DNA of 64,000 nt from Acetobacter aceti (GCF_002005445.1 NZ_CP014692.1:1612001-1676000); one strand, 5' to 3'. Positions 9,094 to 17,344 are shown, numbered from the stretch's first letter. Translations and numbers: made by a program. Notes: a model not told the origin generated them from the letters alone.

Positions 9094-10434
9094 ATGAATT
9101 ATGAACAAATCGAGATAGTCATACGACAAAACCACCCCCGCATTTGGCAGGACTTATTATCTCTTCATTACACATATAAAAATCAGATAACAGCAAAAAC
9201 CGCAGAAAACTGCGCCTGTCATGATGTCCATGAGGTAGCCGAACAGGTCGCCGGATGGGTCATATCATGCCCTGAAGATGTCAGGGACAGCTTTTCTCTG
9301 ATGTCTATGACATATGACGAAATCAAAGAACGTCAACGAATCACACAGACAAAACTAACCCGCAAAGCGAACTTGTTACGTAGAAATTTCAGACGATATC
9401 TGAACATCCGACCCGATCAGGACCAGTTCCAACAGCAGTTCAATAGAGATAAATTAGAGTCTGAAAAGACATATATTGTCCGGTATGATTCCAAATCGGA
9501 TAACACAGGATGGACAGCACATGATGCCAAGAAACGCGAACAGCGGAAACGATACAGGATCAATCATGACATCGCGGAACATTTAGACGATTTTTGTCTG
9601 AACTTCCTGAATTATTCCGGACTTTTCCTGTCTCTGACACTTCCGTCTGAATATCACGGCTGTTCATACGAAGAGGCAAAGGAAGAGATATCGAGACGTT
9701 GGACAAACATTCGCAGACGCCTGAAATATCGTAATATTCTTCATCTCGGGATGTCTGTCATTGAGTTGCAGAAGGATGAAACGCCACACTATCATATTCA
9801 GTTATATATCAATCCATCCGAGAGAGAATATGTTGAATCAGTCATATTGCATGAGTTTCCGAACGAGCAGGGCAGGCAGTATAATGCCATTCAATCAATA
9901 TGGGATGCCATTAATTGCATCGGATATTGTCTGAAAGACTCAGGGAAAACAGATAATTACGTGAGCTTTATCGGACTGACAAAAGATATCAAATCAAGAT
10001 ACGATAACGTCTATCACAACAGAAAACATAAAGACTTGAGTGACTGGCGGATATCAAAATCCCGCCGCATGATGAAAAAGAACCAGTCGGATGGGCAGAT
10101 ATTATTGATGATCCGTGGGTTCTCTGACGACAAGCTGAACTCATTGAGTTCCAGACATCCTGATATGACTTATATCAGGAATGATATCCAGCGCCTGCAA
10201 GTGTCTTATATCCATGCTCTTCACTTCGGAGTGTTCAACAACGTCTGTAATTCTAATGAACAGATAGACACTCGTTGTCATGCAATCAAAATAACGGCAG
10301 TTTTCTCACGTTTTTATACTTTTGTCACAACTCAGGTATATGTATACCAAGAAGGTATATTACCTGTCTGCTACTTCTGGGAATGTGAAAAATCGAGAGG
10401 TCAGCCTCCTCCTTCAAAGAAGGAAAAGGCTTAA
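9094..10434 (+). CDS. HUH rolling-circle replication endonuclease-like protein
   Basis: A 446-residue protein with the motif order of rolling-circle initiators of the phage gpA type. It has motif 1 FLSLTLPSEYHG (about 185-196), the metal-binding HUH motif ETPHYHIQLYI with H232 and H234, and a candidate nucleophile Y278 in CIGYCLKDSGK. Such enzymes nick the origin, stay linked to the 5' end and start unidirectional replication. The first 150 residues are helical and charged. The last 70 or so are unlike the rest and contain hydrophobic stretches. ATG 9094 has AAGGAG four bases upstream; a TTG lies at 9079. Upstream, TATAAT at 8994-8999 may be a promoter element. It sits next to a separate relaxase gene, suggesting plasmid ancestry. 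Confidence 0.65.
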   Translation: MNYEQIEIVIRQNHPRIWQDLLSLHYTYKNQITAKTAENCACHDVHEVAEQVAGWVISCPEDVRDSFSLMSMTYDEIKERQRITQTKLTRKANLLRRNFRRYLNIRPDQDQFQQQFNRDKLESEKTYIVRYDSKSDNTGWTAHDAKKREQRKRYRINHDIAEHLDDFCLNFLNYSGLFLSLTLPSEYHGCSYEEAKEEISRRWTNIRRRLKYRNILHLGMSVIELQKDETPHYHIQLYINPSEREYVESVILHEFPNEQGRQYNAIQSIWDAINCIGYCLKDSGKTDNYVSFIGLTKDIKSRYDNVYHNRKHKDLSDWRISKSRRMMKKNQSDGQILLMIRGFSDDKLNSLSSRHPDMTYIRNDIQRLQVSYIHALHFGVFNNVCNSNEQIDTRCHAIKITAVFSRFYTFVTTQVYVYQEGILPVCYFWECEKSRGQPPPSKKEKA

Positions 10435-10621
10435 TCAAACTCATGCAGAGACATCATAGCGATAATTTCAGCAGATTGGCACAAAAATCATAAATATTAT
10501 TGGAAAGGTGCGGAATCTCATGAAAATTAATAATAATGATAAGCTGAAAAAATACAATTAAATCAGAAACATAAGGAAACCTACCGGAACAATCCTGTGG
10601 GACACGAGATATAATAGAAAA

Positions 10622-12331
10622 TTATCTTTTATCATACGAAAACGCAAGAGAACGCCCTGAATGTCTATACTTTTTGGCTTTCTCTTGCTGTTCTGATTGC
10701 TTCAATTCTCTCATCTGTTTCATTGCGTGGACTGGGTTCTGTAGGGCTGTCTGCAATAGATCAATATTCTCAGTTTTATTTATATATTCAATTAATTCAT
10801 CAAAATTTTTCTTCGCTTTCAAATAACTCTGAACAGTCAAGTCAGAAGCCCATTCTTTCCGCGTTCTTTCACGTCCAGAAACATACAAATCAGACATATA
10901 ATTGAGAGAATAATTGAAATGATCATCATTATTCAAGATATCAAGATTATTGAAATTCTCTCTGTCATATTTTATATTTTTGAGTGCATCATTGAATTCT
11001 TGAAGGGTTTTTCTTGTCGAAGAGCCATTAAACCACGACGTTTTTGCCTTATGATATTTATTTCTGAGCGGTTTTAATATGTTTTCGTGTTTCTGACGAA
11101 CAAGAACGGGATTGCGACTATCTGGATCAGAGAAAGGCTCGGGCTTAATATGACGCCATCGGGCCATGAATTTTTGTTCAAGCTCCGCAAGTTTTTTGTG
11201 AAATGCTTCCTGCCCGGCAAGAGCCTGCTGTATCGTCTGACGCGCTTGCATTCTATCGGAATTTTGTCTGTTAACCGCCGTTTTTTCATCCCGGCTCATC
11301 GCTTCTGTTGTCTCGCTCGTATCATTAGCAAGATCAGCATGAATGTGGCTGACAGGCTCGGGAGAAGGAGCCAATTTCCGGGGCGCTGAAGCTGGTCTGT
11401 TTTCACGACTTGCTTCAGGTCCATTTTTACTAAAAACCGTCTGTAGGGGTTTCTCAGAAGAAGTTTTCGGTTCAGACGTTACAGACTGAACCGGTGTCAA
11501 ACTGGCTTCATAAGCATGATATTGCTGATTAAAATCAGATTTTTTCATATCGAAAAGACGATGGGCAGAACCGAGAAACTGATTGTCATGATTCACAATG
11601 ATGTATGTGTCTTCTTTGTCTCCCTTTCTGATTTTCAGATTATCCAGTCCTTCAATCATCTGGCCGAATGTTTCCGATGTGACACGTAAGTCTTTCAATG
11701 TCTGGCGGATTTCATTCAGATTGATGCCATTTGCCTTCGCACGTCGAAATTGCCTCTCTGAATATGATGCATCCGGGGTATTTTTGGGATCTAATGATGG
11801 TGTGTTTCTTCTGATGGTATCAGCATATGATTTCCGGCCTGCTCGCTCTAAGTCGTTGATAACAGATAAATTATGCTTGCCAACAACATGAACGTGACCA
11901 AAATCAATTTCAGCAATGCGGGCAATTTTCTCTTCTCGTATCTTTGAAAATGATGAATCCATAATTTTCCCATTTGCCAACACTTCGGGAAAATATACAT
12001 GATAATGGTGAGATGAAGCTTTGTTATCTGCTCGTTGTTTATCATGCCGGATAATGGTTGCCGTTTTTGGGTCAGCTTTGAATTCATGAGCATACATACG
12101 AACGACATCAAGCGCCTGATTGTCAGTCATATCTTCATATGATGATATCTTTACGTGCCTGACTGCATACTGAGAACCGACCGCTTTTGCTCTACCCAAT
12201 TCTGATTTTACGTCAAATTCAAAACCTTGAAGAACCTGAATATCGTCATTATCAGAACCATGGAAAACATGACGACAAGTCGATGACATGCCTTGCGATG
12301 ATGTTTTCATGCGTGCCGATTTAATTATCAC
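10622..12331 (-). CDS. Mobilization relaxase (MobA-like), piece B
   Basis: A 569-residue DNA relaxase that would nick oriT and lead the strand during conjugal transfer with help from a co-resident conjugation system. The N-terminal domain has conserved YAVRHVKISS (about 55-64) and the metal-binding motif SHHYHVYFPEVLANGK with H109 and H111. The relaxase at 22998-24335 has the same arrangement at the same residue numbers. After about residue 300 the protein becomes a charged linker rich in Ser, Pro and Glu, followed by a helical C-terminal part. The catalytic residue near the N-terminus cannot be assigned with certainty. It starts five bases after the MobC-like gene stop, so they form one operon. 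Many codons end in A or T, unlike the flanking chromosome. Confidence 0.7.
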   Translation of the reverse strand: MIIKSARMKTSSQGMSSTCRHVFHGSDNDDIQVLQGFEFDVKSELGRAKAVGSQYAVRHVKISSYEDMTDNQALDVVRMYAHEFKADPKTATIIRHDKQRADNKASSHHYHVYFPEVLANGKIMDSSFSKIREEKIARIAEIDFGHVHVVGKHNLSVINDLERAGRKSYADTIRRNTPSLDPKNTPDASYSERQFRRAKANGINLNEIRQTLKDLRVTSETFGQMIEGLDNLKIRKGDKEDTYIIVNHDNQFLGSAHRLFDMKKSDFNQQYHAYEASLTPVQSVTSEPKTSSEKPLQTVFSKNGPEASRENRPASAPRKLAPSPEPVSHIHADLANDTSETTEAMSRDEKTAVNRQNSDRMQARQTIQQALAGQEAFHKKLAELEQKFMARWRHIKPEPFSDPDSRNPVLVRQKHENILKPLRNKYHKAKTSWFNGSSTRKTLQEFNDALKNIKYDRENFNNLDILNNDDHFNYSLNYMSDLYVSGRERTRKEWASDLTVQSYLKAKKNFDELIEYINKTENIDLLQTALQNPVHAMKQMRELKQSEQQEKAKKYRHSGRSLAFSYDKR

Positions 12332-12336
12332 CGGAG

Positions 12337-12681
12337 TTATCTCCGGATAGTAGCAATTATGCTATCAATATCGGATAGAATTTTAAGACATTGTTTCATG
12401 TTGTTCTGTGTATCGTTAAAACTCTGACCAGAATTCAGGCGATGAGCAATCTGATTCAGATTGTTGCCTATCCGGCTGACTTCTTCTCTTGTCGTTTTCA
12501 ATTCCGTGAGTAACGAAATCTTATCAGCCTGGAGCATTGGAGCAGAGTTCATCAGCGACCTGAAATAGTTTGCAAGGGTCTTATATCCCGCACTCCGGGC
12601 AGATGAATTCCAGCGTTGCAATTCATCTCTGGAAGATCGGACGGATAGACGGGTCTGTGTTCTGTTCAAATTCGGCTTCAT
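12337..12681 (-). CDS. MobC-like relaxosome accessory protein, piece B
   Basis: A 114-residue basic protein that would bind oriT and help the relaxase open the strands. The N-terminal half looks like a ribbon-helix-helix DNA-binding fold (TRLSVRSSRDELQRWNSSAR, then AGYKTLANYFRSLM). The C-terminal half carries the signature EVSRIGNNLNQIAHRLNSGQ of the MobC family. ATG 12681 was chosen because upstream in-frame codons (to 12795) run through the inverted repeat of the likely oriT. It lies immediately upstream of the relaxase gene. The same two-gene order recurs at 22998-24684. Confidence 0.75.
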   Translation of the reverse strand: MKPNLNRTQTRLSVRSSRDELQRWNSSARSAGYKTLANYFRSLMNSAPMLQADKISLLTELKTTREEVSRIGNNLNQIAHRLNSGQSFNDTQNNMKQCLKILSDIDSIIATIRR

Positions 12682-12737
12682 AATAATTATCCTCAAATTG
12701 TAGAATTCTATAAGCAGGTCCACGGGTGCAACCCTGG

Positions 12738-12787
12738 CCAGATGGCATTGGATAGCCCTGAAAGGGGTAGCCGGATGCCATCTCTGG
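12738..12787. other. Candidate oriT / relaxosome inverted repeat, piece B
   Basis: CCAGATGGCATTGGATAGCC and, on the other side, GGGTAGCCGGATGCCATC plus TCTGG make a long imperfect hairpin just upstream of the MobC-like gene. This is the normal place for an oriT in MobC/MobA cassettes. The nick site cannot be read by eye. Confidence 0.4.
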
Positions 12788-12839
12788 CAATACAATTGTA
12801 ATACAGATTTCAGATGATGGCTGATTAACGGAATAAAAT

Positions 12840-12859
12840 TAATTTAATACATTAAATTA
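12840..12859. repeat. Perfect AT inverted repeat
   Basis: TAATTTAAT-AC-ATTAAATTA, nine pairs with a two-base centre, lies upstream of the mobilization genes. It could be an operator or relaxosome protein site. Confidence 0.35.
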
Positions 12860-12952
12860 TAAGAATTATACCGAAATTATTATTGTGTTAATTTCTTCAA
12901 TACACAACCTGACTGACCATAATTAAATTAATCAAGACGGGTATTAATGATA

Positions 12953-12965
12953 CCTTCCGAAACCA
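12953..12965. repeat. 13-bp direct repeat flanking toxin cassette (left copy)
   Basis: CCTTCCGAAACCA here and at 14527-14539 bracket the segment holding the short membrane ORF, the immunity gene and the RNase toxin gene. This may mark the edges of an inserted cassette. Confidence 0.35.
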
Positions 12966-13016
12966 ATTCCTGAACCCATAGGCCAGTAGATTTCAACTTC
13001 CACCATTCTTTTCTTC

Positions 13017-13472
13017 GTGTATTTGGGAGCCATCACGGGCTACGTGACCGGACGCTCTGCCACTGGTCTCAGGCTTCCTACCATTGGAAACATCCTTCTG
13101 TTCGTCGTTGTCCTGATACTGGCCGATGGTCTTCTGTGGCTGATGACTTTCAATTACGTCATGCTTGCCATAGCTGTGCTTTTCACCCGATACGCATCGG
13201 CATCTCTTTTTAAATCACGAAATAGCCACGCCATCAGCTTTCAGTTTTTTAACAATCAGTTTTCTCAAACTCAGGAGCATGTTTTCAAAATTTTCATCGT
13301 CAGGCGTGAAAGCACAGCCCATTTTTATCATTCTTTCTTCAGTAATACCTCTTCCGTCATTCATCATTTTATCAATTTGATTGACAACAGCGATAGCATA
13401 ATCATTTCCACGGATACAATTGACTATATTTTGATACATTACCTCATCTTCTTCATCATATTCATTGGATAA
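13017..13472 (+). pseudogene. Short membrane ORF, doubtful or truncated
   Basis: From a GTG at 13017, the first 66 codons encode a hydrophobic small protein (LGAITGYVTGRS, NILLFVVVLILADGLLWL, VMLAIAVLF) with the feel of a three-span stress or transglycosylase-associated membrane protein. After about 13215 the frame merely runs antisense through the immunity gene. If it is a real gene, only the first 200 bases are original and the 3' end was replaced when the toxin cassette arrived. I cannot assign a family. Confidence 0.2.
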
Positions 13473-13589
13473 GTCATAGTCTTCATGAAAATAGGCACCA
13501 ATAACATTAGATAATTCAGGGTATAATTTATCATCATCTTTACTCCGCAACATCTGGAAAAGACGTGATAAGAAGGTATTTTTTTCCAT
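13215..13589 (-). CDS. CdiI-like immunity protein
   Basis: A 124-residue acidic protein resembling the CdiI_2-type immunity family (contact-dependent inhibition). It carries LYPELSNVIGAYFHEDYDLS near the N-terminus, then an acidic loop (EYDEEDEVM) and helical remainder. Such proteins bind and neutralise the cognate RNase toxin in the cytoplasm. The gene overlaps the 3' end of the toxin gene by 50 bases in a different frame, so production is probably coupled to the toxin, the usual order being toxin then immunity. An in-frame ATG also exists at 13595. AT-rich like its neighbours. Confidence 0.65.
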   Translation of the reverse strand: MEKNTFLSRLFQMLRSKDDDKLYPELSNVIGAYFHEDYDLSNEYDEEDEVMYQNIVNCIRGNDYAIAVVNQIDKMMNDGRGITEERMIKMGCAFTPDDENFENMLLSLRKLIVKKLKADGVAIS

Positions 13590-14457
13590 TGACATTAGTT
13601 CCTTTCAGAGTAATTTTTACTTTTGTTGTCTTCTCAAATACTGCGCTACCACGTTTTACTCCATAACCAACACTGTAATCTTCAAAAAAATTAATCCCTT
13701 TATTGTCGTATGTTAATTTTAAATCAGTCTGACACCCTGATTTTATCCATGCATTGATTTCTGATTTATTTTTCCTGAGTGCTGCTGACGTGAAAATTTC
13801 AGCCTCTTTTAGATTTCGGTATGTTCCAGCCCCTGGGACTCCTTGTTTTGTTATTACCTTTCCACTCTTCTTTGTCTTCTGATAGGATTGCACTCTGCCT
13901 AAAAGATACTCATCACTCTTGCCAACGTGTCTGGCAATAGCATGACTTTCCAACGCCTCTTCTTCCTGTAGGTCAATCAAACCACCACGAACTCGATAGA
14001 TTCTGACCGCTTTCAGGTAGCCCGCTATCGAAGTCGGGACGGCTATGTCAGCAATCACACCAGCCATTCCGGCCACTTCAGGTCGGCACCCAAGGGCTTC
14101 ACACCCTGCTTTTACCGTGCCGTAAGACAGCGTGTTCGCAGTTTCTCCGGTCCATGCCTGTGCGACACCGACATAGAAATCATCAGCACCATGTCCACCC
14201 AGAAGACTACCGGCAACCTTAGTCAGTAGCGTAGGGTCTGGTAGAGCAACCAAAGCAATCCCGGAAACTATCTGGACAGCCCCGGCTATGATTTCCAGAG
14301 TGCCAACAGCCCTGTTGAAAAATCGGCCCCCAATAGTCTCGGGTTCACTGATGGATTTCCCCTGTAAAATCGCTGAAAGCTGGATGGGAGAGAGGACTAT
14401 TTTCAATCCATTCTCATCGTCATCAGGAGACGCATCGTGAGCGTGGGAAGCAGACAT
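13540..14457 (-). CDS. Toxin with C-terminal RNase A-like (CdiA-CT) domain
   Basis: A 305-residue protein. The C-terminal half (about 160-305) has the pattern of the bacterial RNase A-like domain first found in CdiA tips: ESHAIARHVGKSDEYLLGRV with candidate catalytic H172 and H177, TYRNLKEAEIFTSAALRKN, a GYGVKRGSAVFEKTTKVKIT strand region and the end ITSFP. Known members cut tRNA or other RNA in target cells. The N-terminal half is short and Gly/Ala-rich with two hydrophobic stretches (EIIAGAVQIVSGIALVALP, about 55-73, and MAGVIADIAVPTSIAGYL, about 131-148) like pre-toxin regions. No signal peptide, PAAR, VgrG, TPS or hemagglutinin domain is present, so it is an orphan module or uses an unseen export route. 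Confidence 0.65.
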   Translation of the reverse strand: MSASHAHDASPDDDENGLKIVLSPIQLSAILQGKSISEPETIGGRFFNRAVGTLEIIAGAVQIVSGIALVALPDPTLLTKVAGSLLGGHGADDFYVGVAQAWTGETANTLSYGTVKAGCEALGCRPEVAGMAGVIADIAVPTSIAGYLKAVRIYRVRGGLIDLQEEEALESHAIARHVGKSDEYLLGRVQSYQKTKKSGKVITKQGVPGAGTYRNLKEAEIFTSAALRKNKSEINAWIKSGCQTDLKLTYDNKGINFFEDYSVGYGVKRGSAVFEKTTKVKITLKGTNVNGKKYLLITSFPDVAE

Positions 14458-14526
14458 ACTGACACATAATCCTTTTGCTTTTTTTTAGCCTATCAACACC
14501 AGGAATGCCAACGAATACTGGTTACG

Positions 14527-14539
14527 CCTTCCGAAACCA
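14527..14539. repeat. 13-bp direct repeat flanking toxin cassette (right copy)
   Basis: Second copy of CCTTCCGAAACCA (see 12953-12965). It is followed at 14545-14568 by an inverted repeat, AACAATTT/AAATTGTT. Confidence 0.35.
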
Positions 14540-14606
14540 GTCCCAACAATTTCGTTCCGAAAATTGTTAGAACCTATCGGTCGATGAATTTCCCTTGAAT
14601 GTCGTG

Positions 14607-14635
14607 ATGTATCTACGTTATGAAAATGTATCTAC
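14607..14635 (+). promoter_or_regulatory. Likely VapB operator, tandem ATGTATCTAC
   Basis: ATGTATCTAC occurs at 14607-14616 and 14626-14635, just upstream of the antitoxin start. VapB-type antitoxins commonly bind paired repeats overlapping their own promoter, alone or with VapC. Confidence 0.45.
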
Positions 14636-14657
14636 ACGCGCAATCCGGGAGGATGAT

Positions 14658-14861
14658 ATGCAGGTCTCGAAATGGGGAAACAGTCTGGCTGTCCGCATTC
14701 CCAGTCACATGTTGAAGGAACATGGTATCCAGGAAGGCGACAATGTGGAGATTACCATCAGACGGGTAAAATCACGCAAGGAAGCCCTGGCTGATCTGAA
14801 GGAACTGGGGAGACAGTTGCCTGCGGATTTCCGTATCGAACGGATTTCTGATGCTTCTTGA
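14658..14861 (+). CDS. VapB-like antitoxin (AbrB/MazE swapped-hairpin type)
   Basis: A 67-residue antitoxin. The N-terminal 45 residues form an AbrB/MazE-type DNA-binding domain (MQVSKWGNSLAVRIPSHML, then GIQEGDNVEITI). The remainder (ALADLKELGRQLPADFRIER) would wrap around the toxin. ATG 14658 has GGGAGGA close upstream; an upstream in-frame start at 14595 would include the operator repeats and is less likely. It overlaps the toxin gene by 11 bases. The pair would stabilise the element by post-segregational killing. Confidence 0.8.
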   Translation: MQVSKWGNSLAVRIPSHMLKEHGIQEGDNVEITIRRVKSRKEALADLKELGRQLPADFRIERISDAS

Positions 14862-15237
14862 TTCCAATATCATTCTGTATGGCATCATTCAGGATGACAG
14901 AAAGACGCCCATTGCTGACAGACTGATGGAGCAAGGTGGCTTCCTCAGTATTCAGACACTGAATGAAGTCACGAATGTCCTGAGAAAGAAAAAGAAGGAC
15001 TGGGAGTTCATCAACAGGCTTCTGGAAGACCTGTATATCTCCTTTTCCGTTCTGCCTGTGGATATCGAAGTCCATAAGGCAGGCGTGAAGATAGCCGGAC
15101 GTTATGGACTGTCCACCTATGATTCCATGATTATTGGATGTGCGTATGTGAACGGGATTGAGACCGTGTTGTCCGAGGATATGCAGGATGGACAGGTCAT
15201 CTTCGATGTCGTGAAGATCATCAATCCGTTCTCATGA
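14851..15237 (+). CDS. VapC-like PIN-domain RNase toxin
   Basis: A 128-residue PIN-domain ribonuclease. The acidic residues expected in the active site are present: D4 in MLLDSNIILYG, E near residue 38 in TLNEVTNV, D in LSTYDSMIIGCA (about 91) and D/E in VLSEDMQDG (about 110). VapC toxins cut tRNA or rRNA and are held inactive by VapB. Its start lies inside the antitoxin gene, the usual coupled arrangement. Length is normal for the family and no lesion is seen. Confidence 0.82.
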   Translation: MLLDSNIILYGIIQDDRKTPIADRLMEQGGFLSIQTLNEVTNVLRKKKKDWEFINRLLEDLYISFSVLPVDIEVHKAGVKIAGRYGLSTYDSMIIGCAYVNGIETVLSEDMQDGQVIFDVVKIINPFS

Positions 15238-15400
15238 CTAAACGGATGATGATTTCAAATATTGATATCCTATAAGCCCGGAAAACATTTACTAACCCCT
15301 TTATGTGACTCACAAAATTATTCACGCTTGGCGAAATGTAATTTCACTGGCCCACTATGGTAGTCCCATAAGAATACACAGCATTCCCGGAATCCGTGTC

Positions 15401-15462
15401 CCTTTTGAATTATAATCAGTCACAGGGAACGGTGAGAACCGTCATCTCTATGATTCAAAAGG
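15401..15462. repeat. Inverted repeat upstream of serine recombinase (possible res site)
   Basis: CCTTTTGAAT (15401-15410) and ATTCAAAAGG (15453-15462) are perfect inverses spanning the promoter region of the recombinase at 15473. Resolvases bind such repeats next to their own genes. Confidence 0.4.
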
Positions 15463-15472
15463 AACGAAAAGG

Positions 15473-16033
15473 ATGCGATATGGATACGCACGGGTAAGCA
15501 CGACTGACCAGTCCCTGGAACTCCAGGAAGAAACACTCCGGAAAGCAGGATGTGAAATCATCCGGGGAGAGAAGGTTTCCGGTTCATCACGTCATGGCAG
15601 GAATGAACTCGATATTCTGCTTGAATTTCTGCGCCCTGGTGATTCCCTTGTCGTTACCCGGATTGACCGCCTTGCGAGATCAATCAGTGATCTTCAGGAC
15701 ATCATGAGAACGCTGGAACAGAAGAATGTCTCACTGGTCTGCACAGAACAACCCATCGACACCAGTAACGCGATTGGCAAAGCTTTCCTGAACATGCTCG
15801 GAGTCTTTGCACAGTTTGAAAATGAACTCCGGCGGGAACGACAACTGGAAGGAATAGCCAAGGCAAAAGCCAAAGGCGTTTACAAGGGTCGGAAACAGAT
15901 GATTGACCATGACAGGGTGAAAGCCCTGAAGGCCGAAGGGCTTGGTGTCGCTAAAATCATGCGACAGACAGGCATTTCAAAAACCCATGTTTACCGCATT
16001 ATCAATGAGAATTCCGAGAAAAATCACGCTTAA
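15473..16033 (+). CDS. Serine recombinase / resolvase
   Basis: A 186-residue small serine recombinase of the resolvase/invertase family. It has the N-terminal catalytic motif YGYARVSTTDQS with the Ser nucleophile at residue 9 and the second conserved block VTRIDRLARS. It also has GVFAQFENELRRERQLEGIA, which leads into the long E helix, and a C-terminal helix-turn-helix (VAKIMRQTGISKTHVYRII). Such enzymes resolve plasmid dimers or cointegrates, or invert DNA. A possible res-like inverted repeat lies upstream and the repeat-rich region lies directly downstream, as expected for a plasmid maintenance module. Confidence 0.82.
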   Translation: MRYGYARVSTTDQSLELQEETLRKAGCEIIRGEKVSGSSRHGRNELDILLEFLRPGDSLVVTRIDRLARSISDLQDIMRTLEQKNVSLVCTEQPIDTSNAIGKAFLNMLGVFAQFENELRRERQLEGIAKAKAKGVYKGRKQMIDHDRVKALKAEGLGVAKIMRQTGISKTHVYRIINENSEKNHA

Positions 16034-16611
16034 GAATTTCGTGCTACACAAAATAATAAATATCGTGTTACACAAAAATCAGAATTATGTGTAACACGAT
16101 ATTCCTATGTATATACATGATGTTTCGCGCAATTTTCACAAATATATCACACATTTCCGCGCAGGATTTGCCTGTCATCTGGAAAATTCACAACATGGAT
16201 AATGATAGAAAATAGCTGGTTTCTGCCATATTGTTGGCATCATAAAGAAAAATTCCAAGTATTTTCTTCGCGCAATTTTCATGCAAAAACAACACTGTTG
16301 CGCGCAATCCACATTTTTATGTTTGCATAATACAAATAGAAATCGAATATTGTGTCACACAAAAATATCGAATTTCGTGTAACACGAAAAGCAGGAATTC
16401 TGTGTCTCACGAAATTCCATGTCATACAGTGTATGACAAAGTACCTGCCTATGTCTGACAGTTTTTACGAATTTGTCTGACAGGATTCCGTATTATGTCC
16501 GACATTTTTCATGAATTGTCATACATTTCATATTTTCTGTAATACAGTTTATTTTTATTTGTGTGTTACACAAAATATATGATATAGTTTATTTATTATA
16601 GGAATTTTATT
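16034..16611. repeat. Repeat-rich intergenic region (iteron- or centromere-like)
   Basis: This 578-base AT-rich stretch has no gene but several repeat families. Copies of CGTGTTACACAAAA and its inverse TGTGTAACACGA lie near 16040, 16064, 16088, 16350, 16376, 16400 and 16562. TCGCGCAATTTTCA occurs near 16124 and 16268, with a partial copy near 16299. GTCATACAGTGTATGAC is a perfect palindrome at 16421-16437, followed by TGTCTGACAG (twice), TGTCCGACA and TGTCATACA. The last group continues past the next gene. The layout resembles plasmid iterons or a partition site. Binding proteins are probably encoded just downstream. Confidence 0.65.
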
Positions 16612-16908
16612 ATGAGAAAAAGGGGTCGTCCACCAATTCATTCCCGAGCCATGACAAATCAGGAACGTCAGCAACGCAAGGCACAGAAACAACAGCGTGA
16701 ATGGACTGACGCCATTTTTGCGCTTTCTGAACTGGGTGGCATCATTGAAAAAACAGGCATGCTGAATCTATCCGATGATGATGTGACGGATAGACTTGCT
16801 GAAATCCAGAATGAAATCAGGGACTCTGTCTATGGTTTCCGTGCGATAGCCCTGCACAGGTCGATGTCTGCACCAAAGGAAACAGAAAGCTGGACGCTGG
16901 TGCCCTGA
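16612..16908 (+). CDS. Small basic protein, possible DNA-binding regulator
   Basis: A 98-residue protein starting MRKRGRPPIHSRAMTNQERQ, where RKRGRPP is an AT-hook-like motif. A helical region follows (WTDAIFALSELGGIIEKTG, then DRLAEIQNEIRDSVYGFRA). It lies between repeat clusters and 67 bases before a second small protein, suggesting a two-gene replication-control or partition operon. I cannot name the family. AGGA lies a few bases before the ATG. Confidence 0.6.
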   Translation: MRKRGRPPIHSRAMTNQERQQRKAQKQQREWTDAIFALSELGGIIEKTGMLNLSDDDVTDRLAEIQNEIRDSVYGFRAIALHRSMSAPKETESWTLVP

Positions 16909-16978
16909 ATGTATGACGTGTCAGGGAAAATATCGGACATTACACATATAATGTCATACATAAGGCGGAGAATGTATG
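16909..16978 (+). promoter_or_regulatory. TGTATGAC/GTCATACA operator repeats
   Basis: Within 70 bases between the two small genes are TGTATGAC at 16911-16918, TGTCATACAT at 16952-16961 and TGTATGAC at 16973-16980. The same word occurs in the palindrome at 16421-16437. This is a likely autoregulatory binding site. Confidence 0.5.
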
Positions 16979-17344
16979 ACAATGATAGAGGATAGTAATA
17001 CAGAACGAGGTTCATGGAGCATTCGGGGCATCTCCCCCGATGTACGACAGGCTGTAGGAATACAGGCAAAAAAAGCTGGCATCCCGGTTGGTCAGTATAT
17101 TGAGCAGGCTATCCGGGAAAAGATAAAATCAGATAGGTCCAGCGGTCGCTCTCTGACTGTGACAGGGAAAACATCTGTCAGCCTTCAAGATACCAATGAA
17201 TTCATTGGTATGATTGCCAGACTGGCAGATGCTGGTGTGGAAATTCCGCCAACGCTGTCAAGGAATGCTGTTTCATTACTGAACCGCGTTGGGCGGGATG
17301 TGAAGAAGGGAAAAGCCAGTTATTCAGAGATAACTTCACCCTGA
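16976..17344 (+). CDS. Plasmid-type small DNA-binding protein (ribbon-helix-helix-like)
   Basis: A 122-residue protein related by eye to the one at 29346-29663. Both share the block WSIRGISPDVRQAV / WGVRGVPADVRQAV and then a QYIEQAIREKIKSDR / EWLTMAIREKIKRDR helix, typical of a ribbon-helix-helix-like domain. The C-terminal halves also correspond (a short IARLADAGVEIPPTL-like segment and a basic end). GGCGGAG precedes the ATG. Each gene is surrounded by its own distinct repeat, TGTATGAC here and GTTTAAC there, suggesting that these proteins recognise element-specific sites for partition or copy control. The 3' end overlaps the converging lipoprotein pseudogene by 25 bases. Confidence 0.6.
   Translation: MTMIEDSNTERGSWSIRGISPDVRQAVGIQAKKAGIPVGQYIEQAIREKIKSDRSSGRSLTVTGKTSVSLQDTNEFIGMIARLADAGVEIPPTLSRNAVSLLNRVGRDVKKGKASYSEITSP

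Noticed and set aside
16034..16611. Possible CRISPR array
   Set aside because: Repeats are short, of several kinds, unevenly spaced and in both orientations; no cas genes. They fit iterons or operators better.
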